A stretch of 64,000 nucleotides of DNA from positions 1,559,001 through 1,623,000 of the forward strand of contig NC_134029.1 of assembly GCF_964204645.1 (NCBI RefSeq). The letters are read 5' to 3'. The position numbers and the translations under genes were made by a program. Shown piece after piece: positions 1 to 10,900 of this stretch (positions are counted from its first letter, which is position 1; every line of letters starts with the position of its first letter). The notes beneath the pieces are model-generated. The model was given only the letters and a program-made list of their open reading frames with translations. It ran no database searches and was not told where the DNA came from. The stretch is from Tubulanus polymorphus. Lineage: Eukaryota; Nemertea; Palaeonemertea; Tubulaniformes; Tubulanidae.

Positions 1-1680
1 TTTTTAGGCGTTTTTCCATAGTAGAATTGTCCATTGCACCTACTTGTCAGTCATGCTCCGTGTCACATGGAAGCGAATGCGTTCACGGCTTTAAACTGAT
101 TAAAATATTTATTTGCGAAAAAATGTCTAGCGTGTGAGAATTACAAGTGGAAGGAAAAGGCTACTTCATGTATTTCTAGTCAATGGAGCAAAGCCATTAG
201 GTTAGTATTGACAAGAAGCTCCAACCCGGAGCGCTTCCCTGTTAGCGTTCAAACATTATGTAGACTGGATACCGGTCTCTATCTTCAATTAGACCGGTTA
301 CCGGTTATTCGCGAATAGAGTAAAAGATCTCAGCGGGGCGTTATACTTCATTTAGAAAGAAGGCCAGCCTCTTCAGTAGGTAACTAACTGGGATCGATAC
401 CGACCTTAGCGACCGGACCCCTGGCAAGCGAGGATGGCCAAGGCCGGCACGCGCCGCCGCGTATATGCATTAATTAAAATATTGCTTGGGATTCGAACCT
501 ACTCTATCTACTGGCCGTTATAGTTATCATAAATAAGTCAACAACTTTTCTTTATTGTGGAGCTGCCAAATTGAAAATGAATGTTGTGAGAGTCGTATTA
601 TTTCTCTATCAGACGCTCAGTTATGGTTATGGTAGGTACTCCTATAGATTACTAAATTCATTATCAAATAAAATTCAATAGGCTAATTCGTGGAAGATCC
701 GTGGCTAATTTGGTTTTTGGCAGTGGCCTTTTATAAAACTTTTAAAAGACAAAATTTAAAATTTATTGATACCTAACTTTATGATTATGAACCTGTCATA
801 CACATGTCAGTTTAAGTCAATGAATGAGACAATTATACAAATATAAACAAACAAGAAAATACAAGATAATTGCGATAAGGAGAAATAAGCCAGAAAAAAA
901 TGAGATATTAGGTTATTCCTAGCGGATGTATTGTGATCCCTTAGCCATGACGCTACAAATCTCAACTGTATCCCTATCATAAGCAATATGATGGTCCACA
1001 TCCTCAATATCAGACGATGTAACCAGTCTCTCATTTTAACGGTAACTCCTCTTGAGCCTTGTCCTCACAGGGGCCTGATGCATTCTTTAAAGTAGTCCGT
1101 ACAATCTGTCTGTGTTTTAGTTTCACGATCGCATATTTTCACTCCGATTATAAAAGCTTACCACAAACGATTAGGTAGGGCCTAACTAACTATCTTTTTA
1201 AGCCCTAGTATTAAAGTAACCATCTCCTGGTATATCCTACAATTACTAGGGTAGGCCTATAGTGCTGGGGAAAAAATGTTGGCATTTGAATTAAAAACCA
1301 AGGCGCCGTTTGAGTAGTCCTGGCTAGATAGGCCTACTCATCTTGACTTCTGCTATTCTTACCAGTAAGACTTGAACGTGCTGGAGTCTTATAGCCTATT
1401 ATAAGCCTTAAGGCATTGCATCATATCAGATATTTTTGTTGGTAAATGTAATGAAATAGTATCCTACCAGGCTCGTAATAATTTTTATCAAATGCATAAA
1501 AAAAATCAGAAATTGAAAGAGATTGGAGCCGTTCCGAATTTTTTTCACTGAATAGATCAGATAACAGAAAATTTACGATAATTGGATTTTAAAAATTCAG
1601 TAACATTGCAGTTTTGGTTTTCACTCTGATTGGCTGTTCTGTCGGCGGGTTCATTCTGGTCTCACAACTTGACCGATGAA
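1..1680. other. 5' flank without a confident gene
   Basis: I see no gene I can defend here. One possible coding start is an ATG at 577 that reads a 55-nt exon, MNVVRVVLFLYQTLSYGY plus one base, ending at a GTAGGT donor (631/632). It looks like a signal-peptide exon, but I found no partner exon. A segment at 1119-1193 resembles 35556-35650 in front of the epimerase-like gene. The remainder is AT-rich and nondescript. Confidence 0.5.
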
Positions 1681-2625
1681 ATGAATGATAACTCAACAGC
1701 TAGCGATATATTGATATTTTCGTGGGTCGGTCTGGTAAAACAAGCTGTAGCCTACGTTGTTTTACCGGTCACGTTTGTTATTGGATTCTGTGGTAACGTG
1801 TTAGCGTTGTTAGTACTGACGCACGCGTCCTACTGGAAGATTTCTACCGGTGTTTATATGATCGCCCTTCAACTATTTGACACATGCGTTATACTGATTT
1901 GGTTACCGATTTTATTCGTTCGTATAGTCTTTCAACAACAAGTTCTAACAAAGATATTTTGTCGCGTTTATTTATATTTTAGTTTTACATGTTCGTCATC
2001 GTCAAATTTAGCCCTATCTCTGATGAGTATTGATAGAATGATCGTTGTGACTTTTCCGTTTCAAGCCGGGGTTCGTTGTACGCCTCGGAAAGCTAAAATT
2101 TGCCTAGCGATTTTGTTGCTATTTCAAATGATGCGAGGCATCTCTCAGGTGATGTTTGTAAAGGCATTTATAGGAGCAGACGGCGGCCGCGACTGTCAGC
2201 GAATCAGCGCGATCGTTGCCGTCAATATGGACATAGCGCAGAATATCGTACAGTTCTGGATTCCGATTGTCGTCATAGTAACGTGTAATTTAGCGATCCT
2301 CGTCGCTCTTGAAATACAGCTGAAAGTCCGACGAATCATGACAACCTCATCGCTGAAGACATCGGTGAAAAATTCCTCCCCGCAAGAAAAAAATCTCACA
2401 AAGATGTTAATCACTGTTTCTTTCGTGTTTGTTATTTTGCATTTCCCCAGACTTATGTACATATTGATATTCAAATTAGGAATTATAGTCGATTCACACC
2501 GCACAACTTCAAACGCCATCTATTGGGTGTCGGCGGCGTGTATGAATATCAATTCGGCTGTTAATTTCTATCTGTATTTATGGACCTCGAAGATCTTTCG
2601 TAGAATTCTGCTCAGTCGATTCTAA
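1681..2625 (+). CDS. Rhodopsin-class (class A) G-protein-coupled receptor, intronless
   Basis: A single open frame of 314 codons encodes a seven-helix receptor, expected at the plasma membrane. Visible marks are the TM1 Gly-Asn pair (GFCGNV, Asn about residue 39), a TM3 cysteine near residue 94, DRM at the end of TM3 (about 118-120) in place of DRY, and a degenerate TM7 motif NSAVNFYLY in place of NPxxY, followed by a short basic tail. The ATG at 1681 is the only in-frame Met at the N-terminus; a TGA lies in frame at 1627-1629. An N-glycosylation site (NST) sits near the start. It shares the segment FPF-x(5,6)-CTPxxA at TM3/ICL2 with the second receptor at 43860, so the two likely belong to one family. 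The class resembles invertebrate peptide receptors; the ligand is unknown. Confidence 0.85.
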   Translation: MNDNSTASDILIFSWVGLVKQAVAYVVLPVTFVIGFCGNVLALLVLTHASYWKISTGVYMIALQLFDTCVILIWLPILFVRIVFQQQVLTKIFCRVYLYFSFTCSSSSNLALSLMSIDRMIVVTFPFQAGVRCTPRKAKICLAILLLFQMMRGISQVMFVKAFIGADGGRDCQRISAIVAVNMDIAQNIVQFWIPIVVIVTCNLAILVALEIQLKVRRIMTTSSLKTSVKNSSPQEKNLTKMLITVSFVFVILHFPRLMYILIFKLGIIVDSHRTTSNAIYWVSAACMNINSAVNFYLYLWTSKIFRRILLSRF

Positions 2626-3104
2626 GATTCCTTTCGCTAGAATATCATTACAAATCCTCTGCAATAATTCATTCCTCTATAAAAGGCCTACCCTGTGACG
2701 GAGATCAAATATAGGCTATTTTTAAGGAAAATATAAATTTTTGTTCAGAGAAGGGTTCATATCTGTCATGGAGTTCTTATCAAATTGAAATGTCAAATGC
2801 CAGACATGGAAAGTAATGGAATTGTTGTTAAAATGACTGAAAATCATTAAACAAGTCATCTACATATATATATATATATATTTATTTATTGATATTTTAC
2901 ATGTAATATGAGAATACTATATCTTTTCTGATTCAATACCTTTGAGTATCAAAATTTATAGCTAAGCATCTTGCAGTAAATACATAACATAACATAATAG
3001 TGATTTTTTGTACCCTCCCACCCCCCCCCCCCCTATGAATGTTGCAGTCAATGTTTACAGTCAGTGATATTCGTGCCCCTCCCCCTGGTATGAAGAATAT
3101 TTTC
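2626..3104. other. Intergenic spacer with low-complexity tracts
   Basis: This spacer separates the 3' ends of the converging GPCR and DGAT2-like genes. It contains a TA dinucleotide run at about 2864-2880 and a poly-C run at about 3020-3033. The end nearest 3105 should be the 3' UTR of the minus-strand acyltransferase. No other coding signal is visible. Confidence 0.6.
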
Positions 3105-5381
3105 CTATCTGATTTCAAGAGTGATATCTTTGTAATTAGAATATTCGTCCTTTGTTTCTGTGAATAATTCATTTAGAGCTCGGATGTATTCGGCATGGAG
3201 TTCATTGATCTGATCTTCTGACGGGTTTTCAACTTTCTCAACATCGATTGGTTTACCAACTAAAAAAACAAAAAAGGAAAATCATTTAACGTAAAGTGAA
3301 ATCTGCTTAATAATCGAAATCATCTAATCTGGATCTATTATTTACCGTCCAACTGAATATGAATGTAGGTAAAATACAATTTTTTATTCAAATTTCTCAT
3401 AAATAGATTAATTTCATCCGTTGTTCTATTGATAATAATATATCAGGGTCCGATCTAAGCACTTGTCCGATTGCCCGGGACAAGTATATTCTCATCAGGG
3501 CAAGTAGGTTATCATTATCACGTGTCCCCCGGGCTAGTGCAATTTTATGTCACTAAGTTTTTTTCCCACTCGATACAACGGATGATAGTGCCACCAATCG
3601 GACTGCCTGTGTAGGGCAAGTAGTTTTTGGAGGGGGCAAGCGAAATTTCAGATATGCTTGCCCCCCGGGCAAGTGGCTTTCATTCCTTAGATCGGACCCT
3701 GTATATGCTTATTAATTTTTGTAATCAGTGATACAAACTTTGGGTGGAAAACTGCAGATAGTGGAAAGTTGTCTTTAAGAGGAGTCTGCTGTACAGGGTG
3801 TAAAATCTGAAACACCCGCTTCACGTAGGTTTCAACGTACCGACAGTATTAATAGGTTTATAATCAGCGAGGCCGTATTTGGTTCCGTATAACCAGGTTG
3901 GAGCTGTACGCGCTACCGAATACATAGCATCCTGTATTCTTCTTAACGTCGATCCTGGCGGATTCGAGAACTGTTCCAGTTGATCATTGTCGCCGTAATT
4001 TAAAACGGGAACTAAACTCGCTCTAAAAACAATGTATGAGGGAAATTTATCTTATTTCTTGCATCAATTGTTTGTCAGTTTGACCCATTTGCCCGAATTG
4101 CAATCACAAAAATTGAAATATTTCAGTTATTTGTGTTGTAAGTTAGTGATGTTATGTAATACAGTAAATTTCTCTATTGCTTCTAAACTCTACACAATGT
4201 TAGAATTGCAACAGAATGTGAATTGAATTCTATTTTCTGACTAAAATCATCACTTATAATCACTGGATTTGTCCCGTATGATTTGAGTTGATCTTACCCT
4301 TGTTTCAGCGCTATCTTTATAAACCCTTTTCGTTTCTGTAATGTAAGAATCATAGTTCCTGGGTGCGCGTCGAGCACCTCATACGCCCCTCCGACCGCTA
4401 TTATTACTGCTGTACCTCTCTGGTTTTTATCGAGTACGTAATGAAGAAATTCCGATTCTAAACTTATCGCACCTTAAAATGAATTTGAAGAATTAATTCG
4501 AGCTACAAATTGCTTGATTTAGATCTTTCTGCAATTACATTAAACCTGACCCGACTCCAGAGGTGCTAATCATAGGATATCACCAACATCAATTCATCAG
4601 AGTTAGTCAAGGTGTACTGCAGGGTCCGATCTAAGCTCTTTTCCCATTGCCCGGGACAAGTATATTCTCATCAGGGCAAGTAGATTATCATTATCACTTG
4701 TCCCCCGGGCTAGTGCAATTTTATATCACAAAGCTTATTTCCCATTCGATACAATGGATGATAGTGCCACCAATCGGACTGCCTGTGTAGGGCAAGTAGC
4801 TTTTGGTGGGGGGCAAGCGAAATTTCAGATGTGCTTGCCTCCAGGGCAAGTGACTTTCATTCCTTAGATCGGACCCTGGTACTGTATAGTTTCTAATAGG
4901 ATATATACTAACCACAAAGCATACAGATCTCTTTCAGAATCGGCACCGCGAAAAACATCTTCATAACAACCATGTGTGGCTTTATTCCCGGGAACAGCCG
5001 GTCGAATCCGGCTGCATCCGTTAAAAATGTGCTCATCAGTCCGATCGTCCCGTGAGGATGAACTCCAAATATATAATTCTTATTTACATCCAACTCTGTG
5101 GTTTTAATCAAACGAACCGGTAGTAAACTGGTCACCCATTTCGCTAATAGGAAGTTCCTTCTAAACCAGGGCCACAATCTGTCTCCTCGACTAGCCCGTA
5201 CCCGATCGCAGTATAGATACAGGAAACAGTAGAGAAATGTAATGATTGAAATGTGCCAGTCGTGCATAAATAACAGTCTATACAGAGTGTAATACGTAGC
5301 AGTCATCATAAATATTACAATCGACATCAAAAACGACAAATGAAACCAGGCAACGATCTCACCTGCGCTCAAATCACTCAT
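3105..5381 (-). CDS. DGAT2-like: Diacylglycerol/monoacylglycerol O-acyltransferase, DGAT2 family
   Basis: Acyl-CoA-dependent acyltransferase of the ER and lipid droplet, making triacylglycerol from diacylglycerol (or diacylglycerol from monoacylglycerol). Four exons on the minus strand: 5381-4913, 4472-4298, 4022-3841, 3259-3105. They total 981 nt (326 aa), close to the usual 330-390. An N-terminal hydrophobic hairpin (about residues 10-58) precedes YIFGVHPHG, the catalytic HPHG tetrad at about 108-111. Further family marks are GGAYEVLDAHPGT, the KGFIKIALKQGASLVPV segment and TVVGKPI near the C-terminus. Sequence alone does not separate DGAT2 from MOGAT. Introns 1 and 3 each carry a copy of the same inverted-repeat element. 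The 5' end faces TM2D3, 326 bp away, and the presumed leader carries a (CAG)n tract at 5455-5475. Confidence 0.88.
3444..3701. mobile_element. MITE copy 1 (TIR CAGGGTCCGATCTAAG), in DGAT2-like intron 3
   Basis: A 258-bp element bounded by inverted CAGGGTCCGATCTAAG ends and flanked by a possible TATAT direct repeat. The interior is the same as the copy at 4620-4878 with scattered substitutions, and carries several CCCGGGCAAG-type motifs in both orientations. There is no coding capacity. The CAGGG ends recall hAT elements, but I could not find the 8-bp target duplication expected of hAT. Confidence 0.8.
4620..4878. mobile_element. MITE copy 2 (TIR CAGGGTCCGATCTAAG), in DGAT2-like intron 1
   Basis: Second copy of the element at 3444-3701, in the same orientation, 259 bp, with the same terminal inverted repeats. 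It is flanked by the direct repeat GTACTG on both sides, consistent with target-site duplication. The two copies differ by scattered point changes, so they are likely separate insertions. Confidence 0.8.
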
Positions 5382-5707
5382 TGTTATTTCAGTTGAAATC
5401 TGAAGCTTCTAGAATTATGTATTCTCAGTGAGCAGTCTCTCGGTTCAACTATTCCTGCTGCTGCTGCTGCTGCTACACTACTGTTCGTGCCTGGCTTCAT
5501 TCATTGATTTATATATAAATAACATCAGCGTAAAATATAATCCCCGAGAGTCTATATAATTACTCATTTCTCTTCCTGGTCTGTTGTCATATTTCAATCA
5601 TTATCCGTAATTTACCAAGTAAAAACTACATAACGGTTACGGGAAATATCTCCCAAATTGTATAAAACTAACCTAGTTTTACATCTTTATAAATGTATTG
5701 TATTCTG
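5382..5707. promoter_or_regulatory. Shared 5' region between DGAT2-like (-) and TM2D3 (+)
   Basis: Only 326 bp separates the two divergent start codons, so this stretch probably carries both promoters. It contains a (CTG)7 run at 5455-5475, which reads (CAG)n in the acyltransferase leader, and an AT-rich TATATATAAA at about 5510. No defined factor sites were identified. Confidence 0.45.
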
Positions 5708-7489
5708 ATGGTGAATTGGATCACGGTTTCATTATTATACGGTATCAAAACTCATTGTTAGGGTTTTTAGCGAATTCTGCTCTATTTATAGTTAGAGGTC
5801 GGCAGACTTTTTTAGTCAAAAGTCAGCAGTTTTTCCTCAGATGAAAAACTCATCAATGAGTTCCCGGCATTTTTCCAAATCAATGATTTGAAGCCATAAA
5901 ATAAGAAGAAAAATTTACATGTATATCAAACTCGCTACAAACCCTGATTGAGTGATCAAGGGGCTGCAGGTGCTGCAAGGTTGGTTAGAGTTAACCAGTG
6001 GATAGTTAGATAGTTACCATAAAAAGTTCATAGTTAAGTGTAGTATTTATCCACCGGTTTTTTTAAACTACTTTCCAGCAACTGCTGCCTCCACTGGTTA
6101 GATGAATTCCACGCTATATAAAATGGCCCCCAATGAAAATTTAAATTTACCAAGATTTTTGCGTAAAAACTGTTTCTAATATTTGTAGGTTTAGTATCGG
6201 ATCCAGTTTCTACGTCACATGATGTTTCTACGACGCCAGACGCACATCAGCAACAATCAACGGAAATAACGACGATAAACTCAACAGTGAAATCTCAACA
6301 TTCCGTAGAATTAAACTCGAGTTCGATCCGTTCTGATCCGGTCTCCGATAGTTATAATAATACTGAATATCTGAACCGATGTCCGGAAAATTTACAATGT
6401 TCGAAATTAGGAGCAGTTTGTATTCAATGTCACTTCAGCGTTTCATGCGTTTATGGACAGGAAACAGATGTTTCATGTTTCCCTAAACCAGATATTAATT
6501 GCCATGTAAGTTTATTAGAGAATCAAACACCATTCCACGATTGACGACTGAAAATCGATCAATTTTTTCATTTATTATATTTAAGGGTGTAAAGAATTTT
6601 ACGAGGAAGTTTGGATGCAGATTTTGTTACCAGTTAGATGCTAGTGATTATAAATGTATAGCTCAGAATACGTGTAAAACAGTGAGCGCACCTAGAGAGT
6701 TTTACTACACTAACTGTACCGTCAATGATAATATACTTTGTATGGGTAAGAATCAAATCATTCTTATTAAGTTCTCATGACACGGGGATCAAGGCTATGA
6801 TAGTGATAGCAGCTGATCACTCGTCTCATCACCCATCATTGACTACCAAGGTTTATGGTCAGCTGGGGTTTGGCTGTGACTACCTATTAATGCAATATCA
6901 AGTTATTCCTCTACAACTCTACTAAACTACTATGTAGAGTATAGAAGTTTTGATGTAGACTTTATACCCTATTTTACCTAGGGGTCATTCATTTATTACG
7001 TAAGCATTAAGGGAGGGGGAGGGGGTCAGTGCAATTGCGTACTGTAATGCTTAATGTATATGAAAAAATGGCCGATTTTGCGTACAGAGGGGGAGGGGGG
7101 TTGGAAATTTCAAATTTTATGCGTACGTAATAAATGAATGATCCCCTAGGTTCGCTCTGTACTTTTAGGCAGAAGAACTTTCAACAAAATGGAATTATGT
7201 AACTGGACTAGAGGATACCGGTGGTCTACTGCACTATTACTCAGGTAGGTTATCTGTGAAATCAAACTCTACACTAATAAGAGATAGAATATTGACTGAT
7301 ATTGACTGTCTTTGTTACAGTATAACTATGGGAGGATTCGGTGTTGATCGTTTTTATTTGGGCTTATGGCGAGAAGGAATTGGAAAGCTGTTTAGTTTCG
7401 GTGGTTTAGGCGTTTGGACATTGGTCGATGTGATACTGATAGCAGCTGGATATATCGGTCCTGAAGATGGATCATTGTACATCTATTAA
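5708..7489 (+). CDS. TM2D3: TM2 domain-containing protein 3 (almondex-type)
   Basis: Small two-pass membrane protein; the fly homologue almondex supports Notch signalling. Exons 5708-5741 (tentative), 6189-6505, 6586-6745, 7169-7244 and 7321-7489 total 756 nt, 251 aa. Order: short hydrophobic N-terminus (MVNWITVSLLYG, weak signal peptide), Ser/Thr-rich stretch, Cys-rich ectodomain (CPENLQC...CIQC...SCVYG, then CYQLDASDYKC and NCTV), and a C-terminal TM2 domain with MGGFGVDRFYLG, GIGKLFSFGGLG and a terminal AAGYIGPEDGSLYIY. The DRF triplet between the two helices is the family hallmark. Exons 2-5 are secure. The first exon was chosen because it has an ATG, a GTATCA donor and the right phase. 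A poly(A) signal lies at 7770-7775. Confidence 0.88.
6981..7146. mobile_element. MITE-like element in TM2D3 intron 3
   Basis: About 166 bp bounded by near-perfect inverted repeats: GGGGTCATTCATTTATTACG at the left and its complement, ending GAATGATCCCC, at the right. CCTA and TAGG flank it. The interior has G-rich stretches (GGGAGGGGGAGGGGG and its like). No coding capacity; likely a non-autonomous DNA transposon. Confidence 0.75.
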
Positions 7490-7921
7490 TCCATCCTTGT
7501 TTAATCTATTTAACAAACTGATCTTTTCCACAAAACTCGTACTTATTATTTATTTGAACTCAATGAATTGTCAACGATTAGAACTGGATTCATGTTGAAA
7601 TGTAATGTTGCTACTCTCAGGATCCAGTGCCACAATCCTTGTTTCCGTTTGATGAAACCAAGAACAGTGAAACTTCGACCCCCGTGAGTTTAGAGGGTCC
7701 ACTGTAAATCCACAGTCGTATTAGTAAAATTGTGTTCATTGTAAATATATTCAAGATGTATAGAACGTAAATAAATGTTTAATACGTTAAGTTAATCTTC
7801 GTTGATCTTTTCTTTATTCGAAGAACTGAGGATAATCCACCACAAACACTAGGCCAGGACAAAAATATTCAAACTATAAAATATTTTATTTACCTATAAT
7901 AACTACAGCTCAATGATGAAA

Positions 7922-10900
7922 TTAATACCAATATAACTCAGTTTTCTTTCGTTCTTCTTTAATACCGAAATGATCCATTAATTCCTGTTGTGTTGATTTC
8001 AGCGCCGGTTTAAAAGTCACTTTTGTCACTTCGTTTTTATCCGTATCTTTCACTTGTTCTGAAAAACAGTAAAAGAATCTTATTGATTTCCGAGAGCGAG
8101 ATATTTTGGCATCAATCTGCAGCCCGGAGCCCGTAATCAACCCCCTCCACCTGTACCCTGCACCTCCATCAGCCTGGATGCTACACGCACTCAAAAACTG
8201 ATCGTCCACATTTCACGTGTGTTCAGGACTAAATCTGAGAAATATTCACTTGAAAAGCAACTACAAGTAATTAATTATTAGCATACCTTTATAATCTGCT
8301 GGGTTGACGTAATCGTCTAATTGTTTGGCTCTATGCGAGAATGGTAAAATACGACCAGTTCTTAACGATACACGCACCAAATCACCCTCTTCAGTATATC
8401 TCCATTCAGCATCAGTTACTTTACTGTAATACACAACATCCAGTAAGATTCAATCTCACACTTATACAGTTGTGGGTCCCGAGATTCATTAGGATGACTT
8501 ACTTATCGCTAGGATCGACTAGTTTCACTTCATGAGGTAAAGTCAGAGGTGTTTCTACTTTTGACATCATTCCCAGTAAATCGGGATGAGGTTTGATAAC
8601 CTTGTATTCCTGTATTAATAGCAAAATATTTTTTACAATCATTTTGATTAGCTTTATTAACAGAAGAACGATTTTACAATATATAGATATGTAATTTATC
8701 TCTATGATGTCCTCGGTGGATGGATCCCCACTCGGCACATTCAAACGTAGAGTTGTCATTCACTCATTTCAAGGTATTCAAGTTACTGTTAGTTTGTGAT
8801 CTCTGATACTTACGCAATTCAACCCTTCTACGTAAACCCAATTACGTTCTTTCACTGTCATTCCTACAAAACCTTGTTTACCTTTATCAGGACCAACCAA
8901 TACCTCAACCTGCAATCAGATATTAGCATTTTAGGCTTTTTATATTGGAATAACTCATTGACGTCATATTCAAATTCTGCCTAAATATCACAATTGATGA
9001 TGCTAACTAGAAAAGCCTGGATTGGACAGAGGAATACCTCCTGCAAATGTGGTACAGTTTGAAACTGCTAAAGAGAAGTCGTCTGAGCAAAATTCACTTC
9101 TTAAATAGAAGCCAAAACGCAGGCAGTCGGCATTCTTTGATTTTTCCAAAAATGAACTGAGGGGCACAATTATAGTTGTACATAGTTTCATTAAAACACA
9201 ACTTTATACCTAGGGAGGAGTTGTCTGTGCTGGATGGACGATATGGATGGACAAGCCGACTCTGTATACCCTCGCAATGATGTGCAGGAGGTCCGGTATA
9301 ATATAAGGACAAAATCTGATGTTCAAGTAAGGATCAGTCTATTTTAAGGGCCATTATTACACATAATAAGGTTCTATATATTCAAGTGTCTACTCTCTGT
9401 AAATGCAGTCAGTGTGTGCTGGATGAGGGTAAGTTTGTATATATACTGAGTAAGATATTATATTTATCTTAGCACTATTTCTGCTACTGTTTTTAAAGGG
9501 GCCATCTCAAAAAGAAACCTTACGAACATGATCTAAATCCGTAACGGAATGATCCGAAATTGTTCCCTTTGACTCTCACACTTTCTCAAAGCTTAATATA
9601 TCGGATTAATCACAATTTTACTCTCACAGAAACCATACGTTTACTTCAACATAAATCTAATCATTGAACAATAGATTTTGCGTTTCAAAATCTCAGTGAA
9701 AGTATTATTAAAATAGGAATATGAAATTATGAGAATAAAATCGAATCAATTTCATATTCGTACAAACACTCTAAGTAGTAATTAAACATGTATTAGGCTG
9801 TAGCAGCTTTCAAGATACAGAACCCTGGAATTTTATGATACAATAAAAAATGATACAAAGAAAGCTACACAAGCGAAGGTCTGAAGAGGAAGGTATGTAG
9901 GTTTAATATCTGATCCCCGGAGCAGCAACAGCACAGAAAGAGAGAGAGAGGGGAGTCTAGAGAGCTCCCTCCCACTCATCCATAGACACTGCCGCGCTAG
10001 TAAAAGGAATATATGCCGTATAACCGGGTGAGTCGTGTTAGGTTTCACTGTATATTCATTGATGGAAAAATATTCAGAAAAATTGAATTTCAAAAACATT
10101 CAGTGAAGAAAATATCTTAAGTCCTAAATTATTTTATTAGTTAAGTAAAAAATACGTATAAAATTATCAAAGCCATGTGAGACCATTCAGGTTCAAATAT
10201 ATTATCACTCAAGAATATCATATTATCAGCTATAATCAACATTATTAATTCGAATCTTTTTTAAGACTGAATATTCACGTATCGACACTTAAACTCGAGG
10301 TTGAGAGTCAAATTGCGGCTAAAAAGCTATAATCAGAGAAAGCAATTCCAAACGAACTGAAAAACCAGAATGAGTTTTTCTCAGAAAACTAATATAGCGT
10401 TCAGGGCTTGTGGCATACTGCCAGAGTGACTGTCAATCCAACTGTGTTCACAACCTGATCATTCATTGCATTTAATAGCATTGCATATAAATTCACACTC
10501 AGTCGATCAATGCATTTGTCCGAGTAGTAGTGAGGGGTGCAGTGAGGGTGTATATACGTGTAGAAAAAATACTATAGCAGCCTTAGACGTTCAAATAAAA
10601 ATAACACATCAAAATGATTACGTTACTCAGAGGTAAATATTTCAATTGAAATTCATTAAAATGGTTTATCATATGGGAACATAGTTCTATAGATAACCAG
10701 AACCTACAATAATGGTAGAGGCATTTTTTTATTTAGGTTATGAGGGCATCTCACACCAAGATAGATATTTTGATTAAATTCATTACGGATGACTGCCCCA
10801 TTTTACTGTATGAATTTTTTTGATCTAGGATACAAAATCGAGGGTTGTAGTTATTTAGACTCATATATCATTGTCCATTGTAGGATTACACTTCGTCGCG

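Noticed and set aside
5455-5475. CTG run considered as a Leu-rich signal peptide for TM2D3
   Set aside because: No in-frame ATG precedes it on the plus strand and stops follow; it is more likely part of the minus-strand leader.
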